A stretch of DNA of 64,000 nt from Aphidius gifuensis (GCF_014905175.1 NC_057793.1:8246001-8310000), one strand, 5' to 3'; shown: positions 1-12,571, counted from the stretch's first letter. Made by a program: numbers and translations. The notes: generated from the letters alone by a model not told the origin.

Positions 1-512
1 TGTCTGATGAAAATGAAAAATCAAAAGATAATGTTAATTCAAGTATTCCAAGTATTACATTAACATCACCAACTCCAATAAAACAAAGAATTAATCCAGT
101 TATAAATATTATAAATTCAACACCAAATAAAAAACAGCAAAAAAAAAGAAATAAAAAATGTGATAGTATTGATGTTATTGAAACACCAAGACAATTGAGA
201 AGTCGTTCAATAAAAATTGATGAAAATGAAAATATAAAAAGTATAAAATCTTGTGATACATCACAAATGGATTTATCAACAAAAGATATTACTGATAAAG
301 AAAATATTGCTAATAAAAAGAAAAATATTAAAAAAATATCTGATGAAGATAATAACAATATCAGTTTAAATATGCCATCAACACCAAGAAAATCAACTAG
401 ATTAAGTACAAAAAATACTACTACTGATGATACATGTAATGCTTGTTCAATTATTTTACCATCAACTCCAATGACACCACGACGAAGAAAAAAAATTGAA
501 AAAACAGAATAA
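1..512 (+). CDS. 3' end of an unknown Lys/Asn/Ser-rich protein (5' part outside window)
   Basis: An open frame runs from the left edge (codons from base 3) to a TAA at 510-512, giving about 169 C-terminal residues. It is very polar (Lys, Asn, Asp, Ser, Thr) with no membrane segment or recognisable fold. It carries several proline-directed sites: SPTP, STPNKK, ETPRQLRSR, STPRKSTR and, near the end, STPMTPRRRKK. Such clustered TP/SP sites beside basic runs are typical of disordered, CDK- or MAPK-phosphorylated nuclear proteins. That reading is inference from composition only. No start is visible, so the gene begins left of the window. I do not recognise the family. Confidence 0.6.
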   Translation, partial: SDENEKSKDNVNSSIPSITLTSPTPIKQRINPVINIINSTPNKKQQKKRNKKCDSIDVIETPRQLRSRSIKIDENENIKSIKSCDTSQMDLSTKDITDKENIANKKKNIKKISDEDNNNISLNMPSTPRKSTRLSTKNTTTDDTCNACSIILPSTPMTPRRRKKIEKTE

Positions 513-1325
513 TTTTTAATTGATTGATATTTTTAAATTAACAAAAAATTTAACTTGTACATTTTTTTTTTTTTTCTTTTTTTTATTTTTACTAATAATA
601 ATTAATTGATTATAACTTATATAAAAAATATTATTAATTCAAAATAATTAATCAAATTTAAAAATAATAATTTGTATTATTTGTTTTTATTAGGCAATAA
701 AAATATTTGTGTAATCTTATTTTATTTTTAAACAAGTGTTTATATTAAATACTAAATTAAAATATTACTATTACTTTTGTATCAATTTTTTTAAACTTAC
801 ATAAAGAAAAATTTAATTTGTAACAATTTCTGTGGTCCAGGATTATTTTAATATTAGTCTTATAATCTTGTTTAATTTATTTTTTAATTACCAGCTTAGT
901 CTCATATGATTTTAACATTTAAATATTACCTTTAGCTACAATTAAATTGATGAACAATCCAACAAGGAGTTCATAAAATCACCAAAGCCTTGGCTATCAT
1001 AAGCTAACATAAATAAATAAAATAAAACTTGCAAATTAATCCTTAACAAACAAAAAATAAATAAACAAATATAAAAAATTAAAAAAATAAACTCCAAGAG
1101 ATTTTTTTACATCAGTTGTCTTTGATGCAATTGATGCAGCAACATGTGACGTCATTGATATATCATGTTGATGTACAAGTGTCTGTGTATGTGTGAGTTG
1201 TTTTTATATAAGTCAAATATGGCTGCTTGTTCATAGTCAAAATTACAATCTCAATAACAAGTAGATATATAATTAAACAATTAAAAAATAAATTACTGGA
1301 GTATTAATATTTTAATTAAAAAATA
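513..1325. other. intergenic spacer: 3' flank of upstream gene and NDUFB9 promoter
   Basis: No gene seen. The left part is A/T-rich 3' flank with an AATAAA-type signal near 695. The right part, from about 1100, is less A/T-biased. It contains a palindromic CRE-like site (1147-1154) and a TATATAAG string (1205-1212) about 115-120 bases before the NDUFB9 start codon. Confidence 0.5.
1147..1154. promoter_or_regulatory. perfect CRE/ATF palindrome TGACGTCA upstream of NDUFB9
   Basis: The 8-base palindrome TGACGTCA, the consensus site for CREB/ATF bZIP factors, stands 171 bases before the NDUFB9 ATG in a spacer otherwise almost free of CpG. CRE sites in promoters of nuclear respiratory-chain genes are a known theme. 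Function here is inferred from position only. Confidence 0.4.
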
Positions 1326-2076
1326 ATGGTAACTCCAGTACCAACTGGTCTTGTAACTCATGCAAGAAGAGTATGCAGCCTTTACAAAAGAGCTGTGAGA
1401 AATTATGAAGCTTGGAATACTCTTTTTGTCCATTGGAGGTAATGTTTAATAAACATATTTAACAATAATAAACAATAACTCAATAAATATAATTTTAATA
1501 ACTTAATAAAAAACATCATTAACATGATTTTTCGAAAAAATACACACAATTGTTATTTGTCATCAATTATTTCGATAATAATTTATGTCAAAATAACCCC
1601 AATAAAATGTCCATAAACTTGAACAAATTATTGGTTAATTAAAAGTAAAAACAATCTAAAATAAATGACAATTGTTTAATAATTAATTTATATGTTTGTT
1701 TTAATTGTTATATAATAATTATAATTATTTATTTGTTTATTACAGATATGATGCTGTTGTTGTACGTTCACGTTTTGATAAAAATAAAGACATAAAAGAT
1801 TTACGTCTTGCAAAACATTTATTAAAAGAAGGTGAAAAAGAACTTGAATCAATTTTACATCCAGCTCCATTGTATTTTGCTGAATCATTTGAAGGTGTTG
1901 CTTTTGAACGTGAAGAAGAATCACCAGATTGGGTATTGGATTATTGGCATCCAACTGAAAAAGACATGTATCCAAAATATTTTGCATTAAGAGAAAAACG
2001 TAAAATTGAATATGAAGAATTTTACAAAAAACAATATCCAGATGCACCAACACATTTTTCTGCTGATCATCATTAG
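1326..2076 (+). CDS. NDUFB9: NADH dehydrogenase 1 beta subcomplex subunit 9 (complex I B22, LYR protein)
   Basis: Two coding exons (1326-1438 and 1746-2076, phase 2 junction, GT-AG) give 147 residues. The N-terminus, with LVTHARRVCSLYKRAVR, contains the LYR/LYK tripeptide and following basic residues of the LYR (complex1_LYR) family. Exon 2 has the conserved RYDA...RSRF start and the block DYWHPTEKDMYPKYFALRE, which corresponds to the DDWHPSEKAMYPDYFAKRE region of vertebrate NDUFB9. The protein is an accessory subunit of the membrane arm of mitochondrial complex I. LYR subunits bind mitochondrial acyl-carrier protein. It is shorter than the roughly 179-residue mammalian protein at the C-terminus, as in other insects. 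The start is the first ATG after the TATA-like string and gives the expected N-terminal length. Confidence 0.93.
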
Positions 2077-2189
2077 ATGCTATTATTTTTCATGTAATTA
2101 AAAGAAAAAAATAATAATAAAACAAATATATTGTAGTATCAAATTTACTGGTGATTAATATACATAATAAATTCTATCAAATAATATAT

Positions 2190-3806
2190 TTAATTGTTTA
2201 AATTATCAGTTGAATTATCATATTTTTTATCATTAAAAATTTGTTTATTATTAAATTGATGTAAACGTTCAATGACAAGATCATTAACAAGTGTCTTGAC
2301 ATCTTTAGCTGTTGCAAAATCAAGATGATTAAAATTATCCCATTTAATTGGTTCTGATATAACATCACTTGTAACTCTTTTTGCTAATTCAAGTACATCT
2401 TTTTCCATTGAAAGAAGATCAACACGTGGTGCATAATAAAATAACATTGGTACTTTGACATTTTTTAAATTATACTCTGGTGGTACTGATTGTCCATAAT
2501 GTTTTATATTTTTATCAACATCTTCATAATCATAAGGACTAAATTTACCTATAAATAAATTATAATTAACAAATTATATTTAAATTAAATTATATAAATA
2601 ATCATTACTGTATTCTTCTAGCTGACGATAATGCCAAAATAATTTTGATGATGCACCTGATGGAGAGTAGCACATAAAATCAACAAGATGTTCCTTAAAA
2701 ATATAAATTAGTTTATCAAGCTAAAATTTAAATTATTGTTGTAAATTAATTGTTAAAAAATTTACCATTTCAAGTTGTTCACGATCTTTGCCAACAACAA
2801 TATCAGGTAAAAGAAAACAAAGATCAATAATGTCATTTGGTATACAAACTCGTTTAAAAAAAGCAGGCACAACTGAACTTTGTCGAAATAATTCAAAAAG
2901 TGTATCATATGGTTCCAGAAGCTGCTGCCAAATTTTAACAAGTATCATAAAAAAATTTCTAATTGGAAGTTTATAATACATGGCTGATACAGGACTTAGC
3001 ATAACAACTAAATCAATTTTTTTATTATATTCAGGTTGTTCAGATAACAGTACCAGCGTTGCTGATGTTGCCATTGATTGGCATACAAGAATTAATGATT
3101 TTTTATTTGTTACATTTAATACATAATCAATCATACATGGTAAATCTTCCATTCCAATTTCATGAAAGCTTAAACAAAACAAAAATATATAAATATTTAT
3201 TATTTTTTAGTTGATAAATCAAGTACCTAAAGTTCCAAAATTCACCATCATCTGGTGATAGTTTTACATGGCTTCTTCCATAAGTGCTACCACGATAATT
3301 ACCAAGCCAAACATCGTAGCCTTCATCAGCTAGCTGTAAAGCTGATAAAAATAATTTAATAATTTAATTAAATAAATGAATAATATATTTATTATTACCA
3401 AGACTTCTATTTGGACCAAAATATACACAAACATCAGATGTACCAAGCATTCCAATTTGAATAAATACAACTTTATTATTTTTTTTTGTTGCATTTGGAC
3501 TTGATGGTATACGAAACATATTTAAATTATAACCATCTTTTGTTGTTACATTGTGTTGTTCTGCTGGGTAGCCCCATTTTTCAATTAATCCAATCTGTAT
3601 ATGATAAAATTATCCATGTTTAATAATATTAAATTAATAAAATAATTAATTATTATTGCTAAACAATAATGCACCGTGTCGAGAGCAAAAAATTCAACTC
3701 CTTCAGCATCTTCTGCTTTTCGTACTCTCAATAAATCTGGAATTTCTTCCAGCATCACAAATTTAAATGCACAAAACAATATTATTGTTGAAATTAATTT
3801 CTTCAT
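2190..3806 (-). CDS. acid lipase paralog A (lipase 3/gastric-lipase family), degenerate nucleophile elbow
   Basis: Six exons on the minus strand, 3806-3675, 3594-3399, 3341-3227, 3168-2766, 2693-2609 and 2548-2190, join in frame to 429 residues. Residues 1-19 form a signal peptide (MKKLISTIILFCAFKFVML). Family hallmarks of AB-hydrolase acid lipases follow: WGYPAEQHNVTTKDGY, the oxyanion-side GYDVWLGNYRGSTYGR, and FHEIGMEDLPCMIDYVL. The C-terminus has an acidic ligand region (APRVDLLS) and catalytic-His motif NHLDF. The nucleophile elbow, normally GHSxG, reads CQSMA: Ser is kept but both flanking glycines are lost, so activity is doubtful. Compared with paralog B it lacks the intron inside exon 4 and the intron in the last exon. 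Likely a secreted or lysosomal neutral-lipid esterase, or a non-catalytic relative. It lies tandem with lipase B. Confidence 0.88.
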
Positions 3807-4306
3807 TGTTGGATAATATACTAGTAAGTGTGAGGAAGAATTATTTGTAACTGAAGCTTGAAAGATCAATTTAAACATCATGATTTCTTTGCAATTTATG
3901 AAATAATTTATCCTTGAATAATAAATATTTACAATCTATTTTTTTATAAATGAAATAGATGATAGATTATTTTTTTTTATTCAGTAACTTGACATTGTAG
4001 AAAATTGCATTTTTATTACATAATTTATTATTTAATAAACATTAGAAAAGTGTATCAACTTTTTATGCTAATTTAAAATTTTTTATGACTAAATTTGTTA
4101 ACGTTTTTCTCAGATAAATAATCAAGGATGAGAAAAATATTAATGATTGAACACTTTGCATATATTTATTTATAATTATGCAATTTGATTCATCATGATA
4201 TTTAAACTGTTAATGAGAATTCAATAATTACTAGAAAAAATAAAAAAACATTTAGTTGTTTTTATGTATGTACATTTTTTAATTGAATAATATTTACAAT
4301 AATTAT
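3807..4306. other. spacer between lipase A and lipase B
   Basis: About 500 bases of A/T-rich sequence separating the 5' end of lipase A from the 3' end of lipase B, both on the minus strand. It must contain the lipase A promoter and the lipase B polyadenylation region. No gene or clear motif is seen. Confidence 0.5.
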
Positions 4307-6643
4307 TTACACTTGTAAAAATGGAAGACTTAAATTTTTAAATTGATTTAGTCGTGAAATAATACGATCATTGACAAGTTTTTTTACATCAATTGCTGTT
4401 ACAAAATCAATGTGATTAAAATACTTGAAACGAACTGGCTCGGAAATAGTTTTGCTTGATATTTTTTTGATGAATGCACGAATGTCTTCTATGTGAGAGA
4501 GAGGATCATTGTGTCCTATTTAAAAAAGAAAAATAGTCTCTTTAATTAATTATTAATATTAAGGTCAACAAGTATGTGTTGCCTTCAAAGAAAAAACATT
4601 TAAATATAATTTTCTATTCAATTTTAGAATCAGGCTTTTAATATTTGTGTTGTTTTTTAATTTTACTGCAACTTTGTTTTATTTTAAAACCTTTAAATAT
4701 TAATTAAATTATTAAATTCATAAAACATACCATAAAAAATTATCATTGGTGATTTAATATTTTTTAAATTATACTCTGGTGGTTCAGATTGTCCATAATG
4801 TTTAATATTATCAAAATCATTGTTGAAATTCCACTGTCGAAATTTACCTGTAAATTAAAAATAGGAAAAATTATTATTACAGAATGATTGATTGAATAAA
4901 TATTTAATATTGATTACCTGATTCCATTGATTGAAAATAATGATACATCATTTTTGCAGATACACCAGCTGGATAATGACAATTGTAGGCAACAAAATTT
5001 TTCTAAATGAAATTGTAAAAATAAAATTATATTAAAAGTAGATTGGTTTTTATATTAAAATGTATTTTATAAAAAATTACTTTGTCAAGTTGATAGTGAT
5101 CTTTGCCGAGGAGTAAATCAAAAGGAAGAAAACACAAGTCAAAAATATTATTTGGAAAACATATACGTTTAAAAAGTGCGGGAAGAGCTGAACTCTGTGG
5201 AATAAGTTCAATTGTACCATTTGGTTCTAATAAATTCTACAAATATAAAGAACATAAAATATTTAATATTAGTTTGAATAATTGTATGATGAATATTTAA
5301 TGAATTTATAATTATTTACCTGAAGTATATTTGAAAATACAGGACCTAATTTTCTAAGTGGTGATTGATGTGTCCAAACAGACACTGGTGCAAGCATTAT
5401 AAGTAAATTAATTTTATCATTGTATTGTGGTAATTCAGATAAAGTTATAAATATTGTTGTTGTTCCCAATGAATGACCAATAAAAGTTAATGATGATTCA
5501 TTTGTTACATTTAAAACGTAGTCTATTGAATTTGGAAAATCATAGATACCACTTTCATGCTGGCTGTTTTTTAAAAAATTAAAGAAACATTATTTTTTAT
5601 TGTTAGCTTTTTTTAGTTAGTCAAGTTTATTCATACCTGAAATCCCAGAATTTTCTATCATCTGGTGATAGTTTTACATGAGCACGTCCATATGTGGTAC
5701 CACGATAATTTGCCATCCAGACATCATATCCCTCATCAGCTAGCTGTATTGCTAATTAATTTGATTAAAAAAAATATATTTATTTAAGATAAATGAAAAT
5801 TTAATTAACAAAAAATAAAATAAATTATTTGAAATTAAATTACAAGGTTAATTGTTTATTTGATGAAAAATATGAAAATTATTTTTTTTTAAATATTAAT
5901 TTATTTGTGGTTAATAAATTTTATTTGAAATTATAAAAATAAATTTCAAAAATTTATATACTTGAATTTTGACTTTTTTTTTTCTATAATAATTTCAAAA
6001 AATTTTCATACTACATTTTATTAAATAAATAATAAATATTAAATTTATTTTTTCAATTTTTTTATGTAATAATAATTACAAATAATCATTTATTTACTTT
6101 AAATATTTAATTTATTTTTCATACAAATTAATATTTATTTCGTTAAAAAAAAAAAAATCAAACTATTCAAATAAATGATTTATTTTTTTCAAATATATTT
6201 TTCATTTAATTTATTATATAAACAAATTAATATTATTTGAATAATTACCCAAACTTCTATTTTTTCCACGAATTAACCAAACGTCTGATGTAGCTGCCAT
6301 TCCATTTCCAAGAAATACAACTGGTTTTTTTTTAGTTTGATTTAATAATTTTGGGCTATCAGGTATTCGAAATAGTTTTAATAAATATCCATCGGTAGTT
6401 GTTATATTGTGTTGTTCTACTTTATACCCCATCATTTCACCCAGTCCAATCTGTTAAAAAAAATCTATATATCTACTAATTTAACAATTTAATTTTTTAA
6501 TTTTTTTCTACCACGTCAATTGCATAAAATTCAGCACCCTCAACATCTTTCATTGTTCTTCCAATAACTAAATCAGGAACTGGCTCAAGTAATGCCATTT
6601 CTACTAGACAAAAAAAAATTACAGCTTTTATAAAATCTTCCAT
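4307..6643 (-). CDS. acid lipase paralog B (lipase 3/gastric-lipase family), catalytic motifs intact
   Basis: Eight minus-strand exons (6643-6512, 6450-6249, 5751-5637, 5563-5320, 5236-5081, 5002-4918, 4847-4731, 4515-4307) give 419 residues. A signal peptide is present (MEDFIKAVIFFCLVEMALLE). Motifs include MGYKVEQHNITTTDGY, GYDVWMANYRGTTYGR, and the nucleophile elbow GHSLGTTT with an intact GxSxG. In the last exon the catalytic Asp lies in HNDPLS and the His in FNHIDF. It is expected to hydrolyse triglycerides or cholesteryl esters in gut, lysosome or secretion. Exons 2-6 have exactly the lengths and phases of those in the tandem array at 22-33 kb. Only this copy has an intron splitting the final coding block, between 4731 and 4515. 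Its intron 2 is nearly filled by repeat R1. Confidence 0.92.
5767..6210. repeat. dispersed repeat R1, copy 1 (inside lipase B intron)
   Basis: About 440 bases, nearly pure A/T. The same sequence recurs at 18115-18580 in the same orientation and at 62008-62478 inverted. The ends are imperfect inverted repeats built on AAAAATATATTT followed by TTTGA and A-rich sequence. This is the pattern of a non-autonomous terminal-inverted-repeat element (MITE-like). No coding capacity is seen. It makes up almost all of the intron between 6248 and 5752. Confidence 0.7.
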
Positions 6644-8229
6644 TATGATTGTAACATTAAATTTCAATTATATTTTTCTTTTAAATTTTAATGTCATTTA
6701 AAAATCTATAAATTTTTTCAAGACACTTATAAATTTCATGGATGATCTATTCAAACTAAAACTATAATGAAAATTTCTATTAAATCAACAAGATTATTTG
6801 TAAAATATTAATTATATATAAGATAATTTGATCTTGACATTTTGATCTTTTAAATAATTATAAAATAAAAAATATCATTTACACTATGAAAGTTTTTTTT
6901 GATAATTTTTTAGACTATTCAATTACGAAATTGCAACCTAGCATTATAAATTATATAATACGTCATTTAATAAAATAAAATGACAAATTATTTAATTGCT
7001 TTATTAGTATTAATAATCTCGTACATAAATTATTTTTTTTTTGCTTTTTTGAATATTCAAAAACGTCGTCGTCATTTGCAAATTACATAGGATTCGGTAT
7101 TTTTTTTTCTGCTAATATATTAATTAACACATTTAAATAAACTCAATTATTTAATTATATTGTCATGTACATGATACTGTTTTTACTAATTTATTTAATT
7201 AAATCGTATCAGCAAAAAACTATTACAAGATAGTTTTTCGAAATTAATTATAAAAAAGAAAAACGCGAATAATTTGCAAACGGTTTTTAATTATTCAAAA
7301 TGTTTTTCTTTTTTATATTATAAAAATTAGATATTTTAATTTATTTATAAAGGCAATAAATCGATAATTTTTTTTATATATATTTAAAAATAAATAATCG
7401 TAATAATGGTAATATATTAAGCTCAATTTACAAATCGACGTCGCCATTATTTATAATTTATTATTATTGTTAAGAGTGTGTAATCACAAACATATATTAT
7501 TTTTTTTTTTTCGACAGTAAAAATACATGTCTTTGATACATTGAATTGTCACCTTCAACTGCTGAAACAATCAAATAACATTAATCATATAAAAAAACCA
7601 GAAAAACAAAGCAAAAAAAAAAATAAAAATCACGTCATAATGTCTATTTTGAGGTTATATTGTGACTTGTGTGATAAGAAGTGTGTTTATTTGTAAATGA
7701 GAGGATGTGATGAAGCAAAAAATTCCAACATTGTTCAATAACACTTAAAAAATTATCATAATATCGTAAGTTAATCATTATCAATTTTTTGTATTATTTT
7801 AATTATAATCTCAAGCATATTTAATCGAAAAAAAAAAATCGAAAAAATCCACCAAAGCATCATCATCAAAACATGTCAAAAAAAAAATAAAAAAAAAAAA
7901 TACTCCAATATCAAATTAACAAAAGAAAAAGGAATAAATAAATAAAAAAAAAAAAAAGTTTTATCGACACAACATTCAGCAATCTAATTGGTATTGTATT
8001 TTTTTTTTTTTCGATTAATAATTAATACAAATATTTACGTCATTGAATTAAGTAAAATATTTAACTCAAAAATAATAATAAACTGTGTTATTTTTTTCTT
8101 GTAGTTATAATCAATGCAGTAATTGAATAAACTAGGTGAAAAATAAATAAAAATAAAAAACTAAATGAATATAAAATCTACCAACAAGTTGATTGAAATA
8201 TATTTCGAGTAAATTAAAAAAAAATAATC
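6644..8229. other. intergenic region between divergent lipase B and TRC8
   Basis: About 1.6 kb of A/T-rich sequence with many poly-A and poly-T runs and no recognisable gene. It separates two divergently transcribed genes and should hold both promoters. The stretch from about 7440 to 7720 is slightly less biased (for example gtcgccatt near 7440 and cacgtcataatg near 7631) and could include TRC8 promoter or 5' UTR. No exon can be proved. Confidence 0.4.
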
Positions 8230-10498
8230 ATGGATAATCATTTGTTGAAAGAAAGAATGATGAGTTTTGCAAATGTGGTTATGAGAGTACCACTATTATT
8301 TATAATTGATGAATTATTAAGAATAAGTCTTGGTATGCCAATAAATACAGTTGTATTAAATGAAACTCAAAGTACTTTAAATAGTGGTGTTGGTGTAAAA
8401 AATTTATTTGTTGAATCATTTGCTTCTGTATCATCAGAGCCATATTTATTTCAACAATTTAATATTAATTCATACATTTATCAAACTTATGTATTGGCAA
8501 TATTTAAAATATTCATTTGTTGTTTTGGTAAGTTTTATCTATTTCATATTAATTTATACAAGCTATAATATATTTTTATTCAACAGGTATCGTTGCATCA
8601 TTGTACACATTTATGTTATGGACAAAACATCTTATTGTTGTTTATTTATATTTCATATCAATTGGTACAATATTTGTTTCATACTGGTCAAATGTCAGTA
8701 CAATTAAAGCCATAACAACATATGTTAGCTCATTTGATACACAAACAAGTATACTTGATGATATATTAGGTCTTAATTATTCACAATTAATTAATTATGG
8801 TCCAGGTATACTTGTTATACAAAATTATTTACTTCAAGGTGTGTTGGGATTTTTTTTTTGTTATTTACATCTTGGACCAAGATATCCAATATTACAAAAA
8901 TTATTGGCTCTAAGTTTTTTGGCTCCATCAATATTAGCAATTACTCCATTACCTGTAAGTTGATATTTAAATTAAATATGTTTTTTTTTTTTTTTTAAAT
9001 TAATATTTGATTTTGTTTGTTTGAATAGACAAATGTCCTCCATCATATTCCAGTCTTCGCAGCATTACTTCCATTATTAATATGTAAATTTGTATTATGG
9101 TACAATAGCATTGTCATGCTTAAAATAATGCATAATGGTTATAAAAATACGCATAATTTTATAAATAATTTTGGTTTATCAGCACTTGCTGAAATTGAAT
9201 GGATACGTTTAGATGTACCAAATGTATTACGTACATTTTGGATGTTACGTGTTATTGAACAAGTTATACAAATACTTAATAATCATTATGGTGATGAAAC
9301 ATTAACAATATATATGATATTAAGAACATTACTTGTTAATGGTTGTGAAACATTAATTGCTGTACTTGGTATGACAAGTATAATATCATATATTTGTCAT
9401 TATATTGGTTGTTTTTTTCAATGGATATTATTAACACAAGATGAAGATGAAAAAAGTATTGGTACTGTATCAGCAATATTATTTTATATACTTGCATTAC
9501 AAACAGGCTTAACATCACTTGATAAAGAAAAACGACTAATACGTTTATGTCGTAATTTTTGTCTTTTATTTACAGCTGTATTACATTTTGTTCATAATAT
9601 TGTTAATCCATTATTAATGTCATTAAGTGCATCACATAATCGTGCATTTCATCGACATATACGTGCATTATCTGTATGTGGATTTTTAATAATATTTCCA
9701 ACTATATTATTAATATTTTTATGGTCACAATTTACCATAAGTACATGGTTATTAGCTGTATCAATATTTAGTATTGAAGTTATTGTTAAAGTTATTGTTT
9801 CATTATCAATATATTCATTATTTTTATTTGATGCATATAGATCAACATATTGGGAACAACTTGATGATTGTGTTTATATGATTAAATCATTTGGTAATAC
9901 TGTTGAATTTGCATTTGGTATTGTATTATTTTTTAATGGTTTTTGGATATTAATATTTGAATCTGGTGGTGCTATTAGAGCAATTATGATGGGTATACAT
10001 GCATATTTTAATATATGGAATGAAGCTAAAGCTGGATGGAGTGTATTTATGAAACGTCGTACAGCTGTTAATAAAATTAATTCATTACCAGAAGCTAAAA
10101 CAGAACAATTACGTTTGCTAGATGATGTTTGTGCAATATGTTATCAAGAAATGAAAACAGCTAAAGTTACTAGTTGTAATCATTATTTTCATGCTGTTTG
10201 TTTACGTAAATGGCTTTATGTACAAGATCGTTGTCCATTGTGTCATGATATATTATACAAAGTTGATAATAATGATAAAAAAAAAGATGAAGAAATTGGA
10301 CATCGTTCAGTTGATGATGTTAATAATCAATATGATGTTGATGAACAAGAACAACAAAGTTGTAGCAGTAGCTGTAATAGTAGTGCTAGTAGTAGTAGTA
10401 GTTGTGATGAAGACAGTGATGAACGTGATGGTATGCTTATACATAATGATAATAATAATAATAGTGAACAAGAAAATCAAGAAAATGAAGAATCTTAA
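8230..10498 (+). CDS. Trc8: RING finger E3 ubiquitin ligase TRC8/RNF139
   Basis: Three coding exons (8230-8527, 8587-8954, 9029-10498) give 711 residues. The N-terminus (VVMRVPLLFIIDELL) matches the VALRVPCLYIID start of RNF139. A polytopic ER-membrane region follows. Strongly conserved blocks include FWMLRVIEQ, ALQTGL...EKRLIRLCRN, LHFVHNIVNPLLMSLSASHNR and MMGIHAYFNIWNEAKAGW. At about residues 590-630 there is a RING-H2 domain: CAIC, then CNHYFHAVC, then CPLC, with eight zinc ligands in C3H2C3 order. The acidic Asn/Ser-rich tail is low complexity. The family resides in the ER, carries a sterol-sensing-like region, and mediates ubiquitination in sterol control and ER-associated degradation. 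The literal tetrapeptide YLYF (8643-8654) recalls the sterol-sensing motif described in RNF145 and SCAP. Confidence 0.95.
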
Positions 10499-11940
10499 CG
10501 TGTTAAATAAATTTAAATATTAAATAAATAACAAAATATTATAATAAATTGAATTAATGCTATAAAATTCACCATTCCAAGGTGAAAAAAAAAAAAAAAC
10601 TTTTAAAGTCAGACACCATCCTGCAGTCTTGACAATGTGATAATTAATTAATGTCTTTGTACAAATAATTAATTAACTAGTTTCATTATTGAGGTTTTAT
10701 TTTATATACCTCATTTTTTTTAAAAAAATTAATTTTTCTTCTTCGGCAGAATAAATACTTTTTCCATGAATATTTTTTCTTAATTATAGTTGTATAATAA
10801 ATTATAGTAAATTAATTTAATCAATTTTTTTTTCTTAAATTATAAATAATTATATGAATTTAATAAATACTTGGTAGTATAAATTTTTTTCTTTTGAATA
10901 ATTAAATTTTATAGTAAAACAGCTAAATATTATTGTTAAAAATTAGCATTCAAATATTTGATTGATTAAAAAATATAGGAGAAAAAAAAAAAGCGCTAAG
11001 TTTTATTGACTTATTTTTTTTTAAAAAGATTAATTGTATATTAATGAAATAACGCACTTTAAAATGACGCTAAAAAAATATCCAAAAAATAATTATTTTA
11101 TTTAATAGATTATTTTATTTTATTTAAAGATAAATTTACAATTTTTATTTTTATTCTTGATATCTATTGTTTATAATATTCTTATTCTGTCAATAAAAAT
11201 TGTATAAATTTCATTGAAAATAAATTTATTTAATGTAAAAATGTAACTATTGTTTAATAATTTTTCAACTCTATTTATGAAATATTTATACTCATTAGTT
11301 ATTGATAATATTACGTTGGATAATTATCAGAGTAATTTTATTTCTATCATGGCACTTTTTTTAATTGGATGAATTTAATTGGGTAGACTAATTTTGTCAT
11401 TACAATGAGTCAAATACAAACTAAAGGATAATGAATAAAAGATGAATAATAATTATAAAAAAATTATGCAAATTAATTGTAATTTTTTTTTAAGTTTTAA
11501 TTGTTTTCCTTTAGCAATTAAATTGTTATTGAAAATAATCAAAGTCGAAAAATAAACCTGTTATCTGTTTTCGCAACTGATCAATATCAAATTCTGAAGT
11601 TTAAATTCCTTTTTTTTTTTTGTCAATGAAAGCAAAAAAAAAAAAATTGGAAACTCTTTAAAATTTTATCCAACAAATCCACCAGCTAATAAAAATATTT
11701 TAACAAATGAACTGTAATTTATTTTTTTATTTACATGTTCAAAAAGTTTTACTTTCACTGTCCTTAATTTTTATTTTTGTTCAGTGTCATTAAACCCGTC
11801 CAGGGAAATTACTATACAAAAAAAAAATTACATATAGTCATGATTATTGTTAAAAATATATTTATGTAAAGAAAAATTTTAAAATTATAAATTTATCTAG
11901 ATATTAAGTTTACTAATATTAATTAATTTATTATTAATAA
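10499..11940. other. intergenic spacer downstream of TRC8
   Basis: About 1.4 kb, A/T-rich. AATAAA-like signals follow the TRC8 stop within about 30 bases. No coding, RNA-gene or repeat structure was recognised. Confidence 0.45.
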
Positions 11941-11949
11941 ATTTCTTGG

Positions 11950-12183
11950 TTTCAAGGTGAATGCTGAGACTTGAAAATTTCACCGTAAGCAGAAGCAAGC
12001 TGAAGTTAAAAAAAAAAATAATGAAAAAAGAAATGAACAAGTTTTAAAAGTGGGGGAATAAAATACCAGACAAGTACCGCAATGTTAACTTTTGCTGTTG
12101 TAAACTCAAAGAAGACGAACCACATCCAGCCAGAATTTTCTCAATCAACATCTCCATGAACATTCGAATCAAATAAATTCACA
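11950..12183 (+). other. probable 5' UTR exon of the RDH-like gene
   Basis: This stretch is visibly less A/T-rich than its surroundings. It ends in a good splice donor (CACA then GTAAGT at 12184). The next acceptor (TTTTTTTAG, ending at 12571) lies directly before the ATG cluster of the dehydrogenase gene. This suggests a non-coding leader exon joined across a 388-base intron. The 5' edge is not determinable. Confidence 0.45.
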
Positions 12184-12571
12184 GTAAGTTAATATTTTTT
12201 TTTCAATTTAACATAAAATAGTATCCTAAAATTATTAATATTTATTTGTTAATTTAAAAATAATTTAAATTGTTTAAAGAAATTTCAACTAAATTTATGA
12301 TACATAAAATTAAACAATTCATTTTTAATTTATTAAAAAAAAATTATTCATTCTTTTAAAAAATATAAAACAATATTTTTTTTTTATAAACAATTACATG
12401 AATAAATAAATAGTTATAATTTTTTTTTATTTCGAACAAAGTCTAAAAGTTAAAAAAAGAAAAAAGATTAACTCGATTACCTTGACTGAGTCAACCTGGA
12501 ATTTTTTTCCCTATCGTTTAAGAAATTTTTTTAAATATTTAAATTAATAAATTATTGTTTCTTTTTTTTAG

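Noticed and set aside
1688..2053. 121-residue reading frame on the minus strand across NDUFB9 exon 2
   Set aside because: It is the antisense of a well-supported coding exon, with composition (Ile/Leu/Gln/Asn) set by A/T-rich codons.
10191..10523. 110-residue plus-strand frame overlapping the TRC8 C-terminus
   Set aside because: Low-complexity Val/Met/Ile run produced by reading the repeat-rich acidic tail of TRC8 in another frame.
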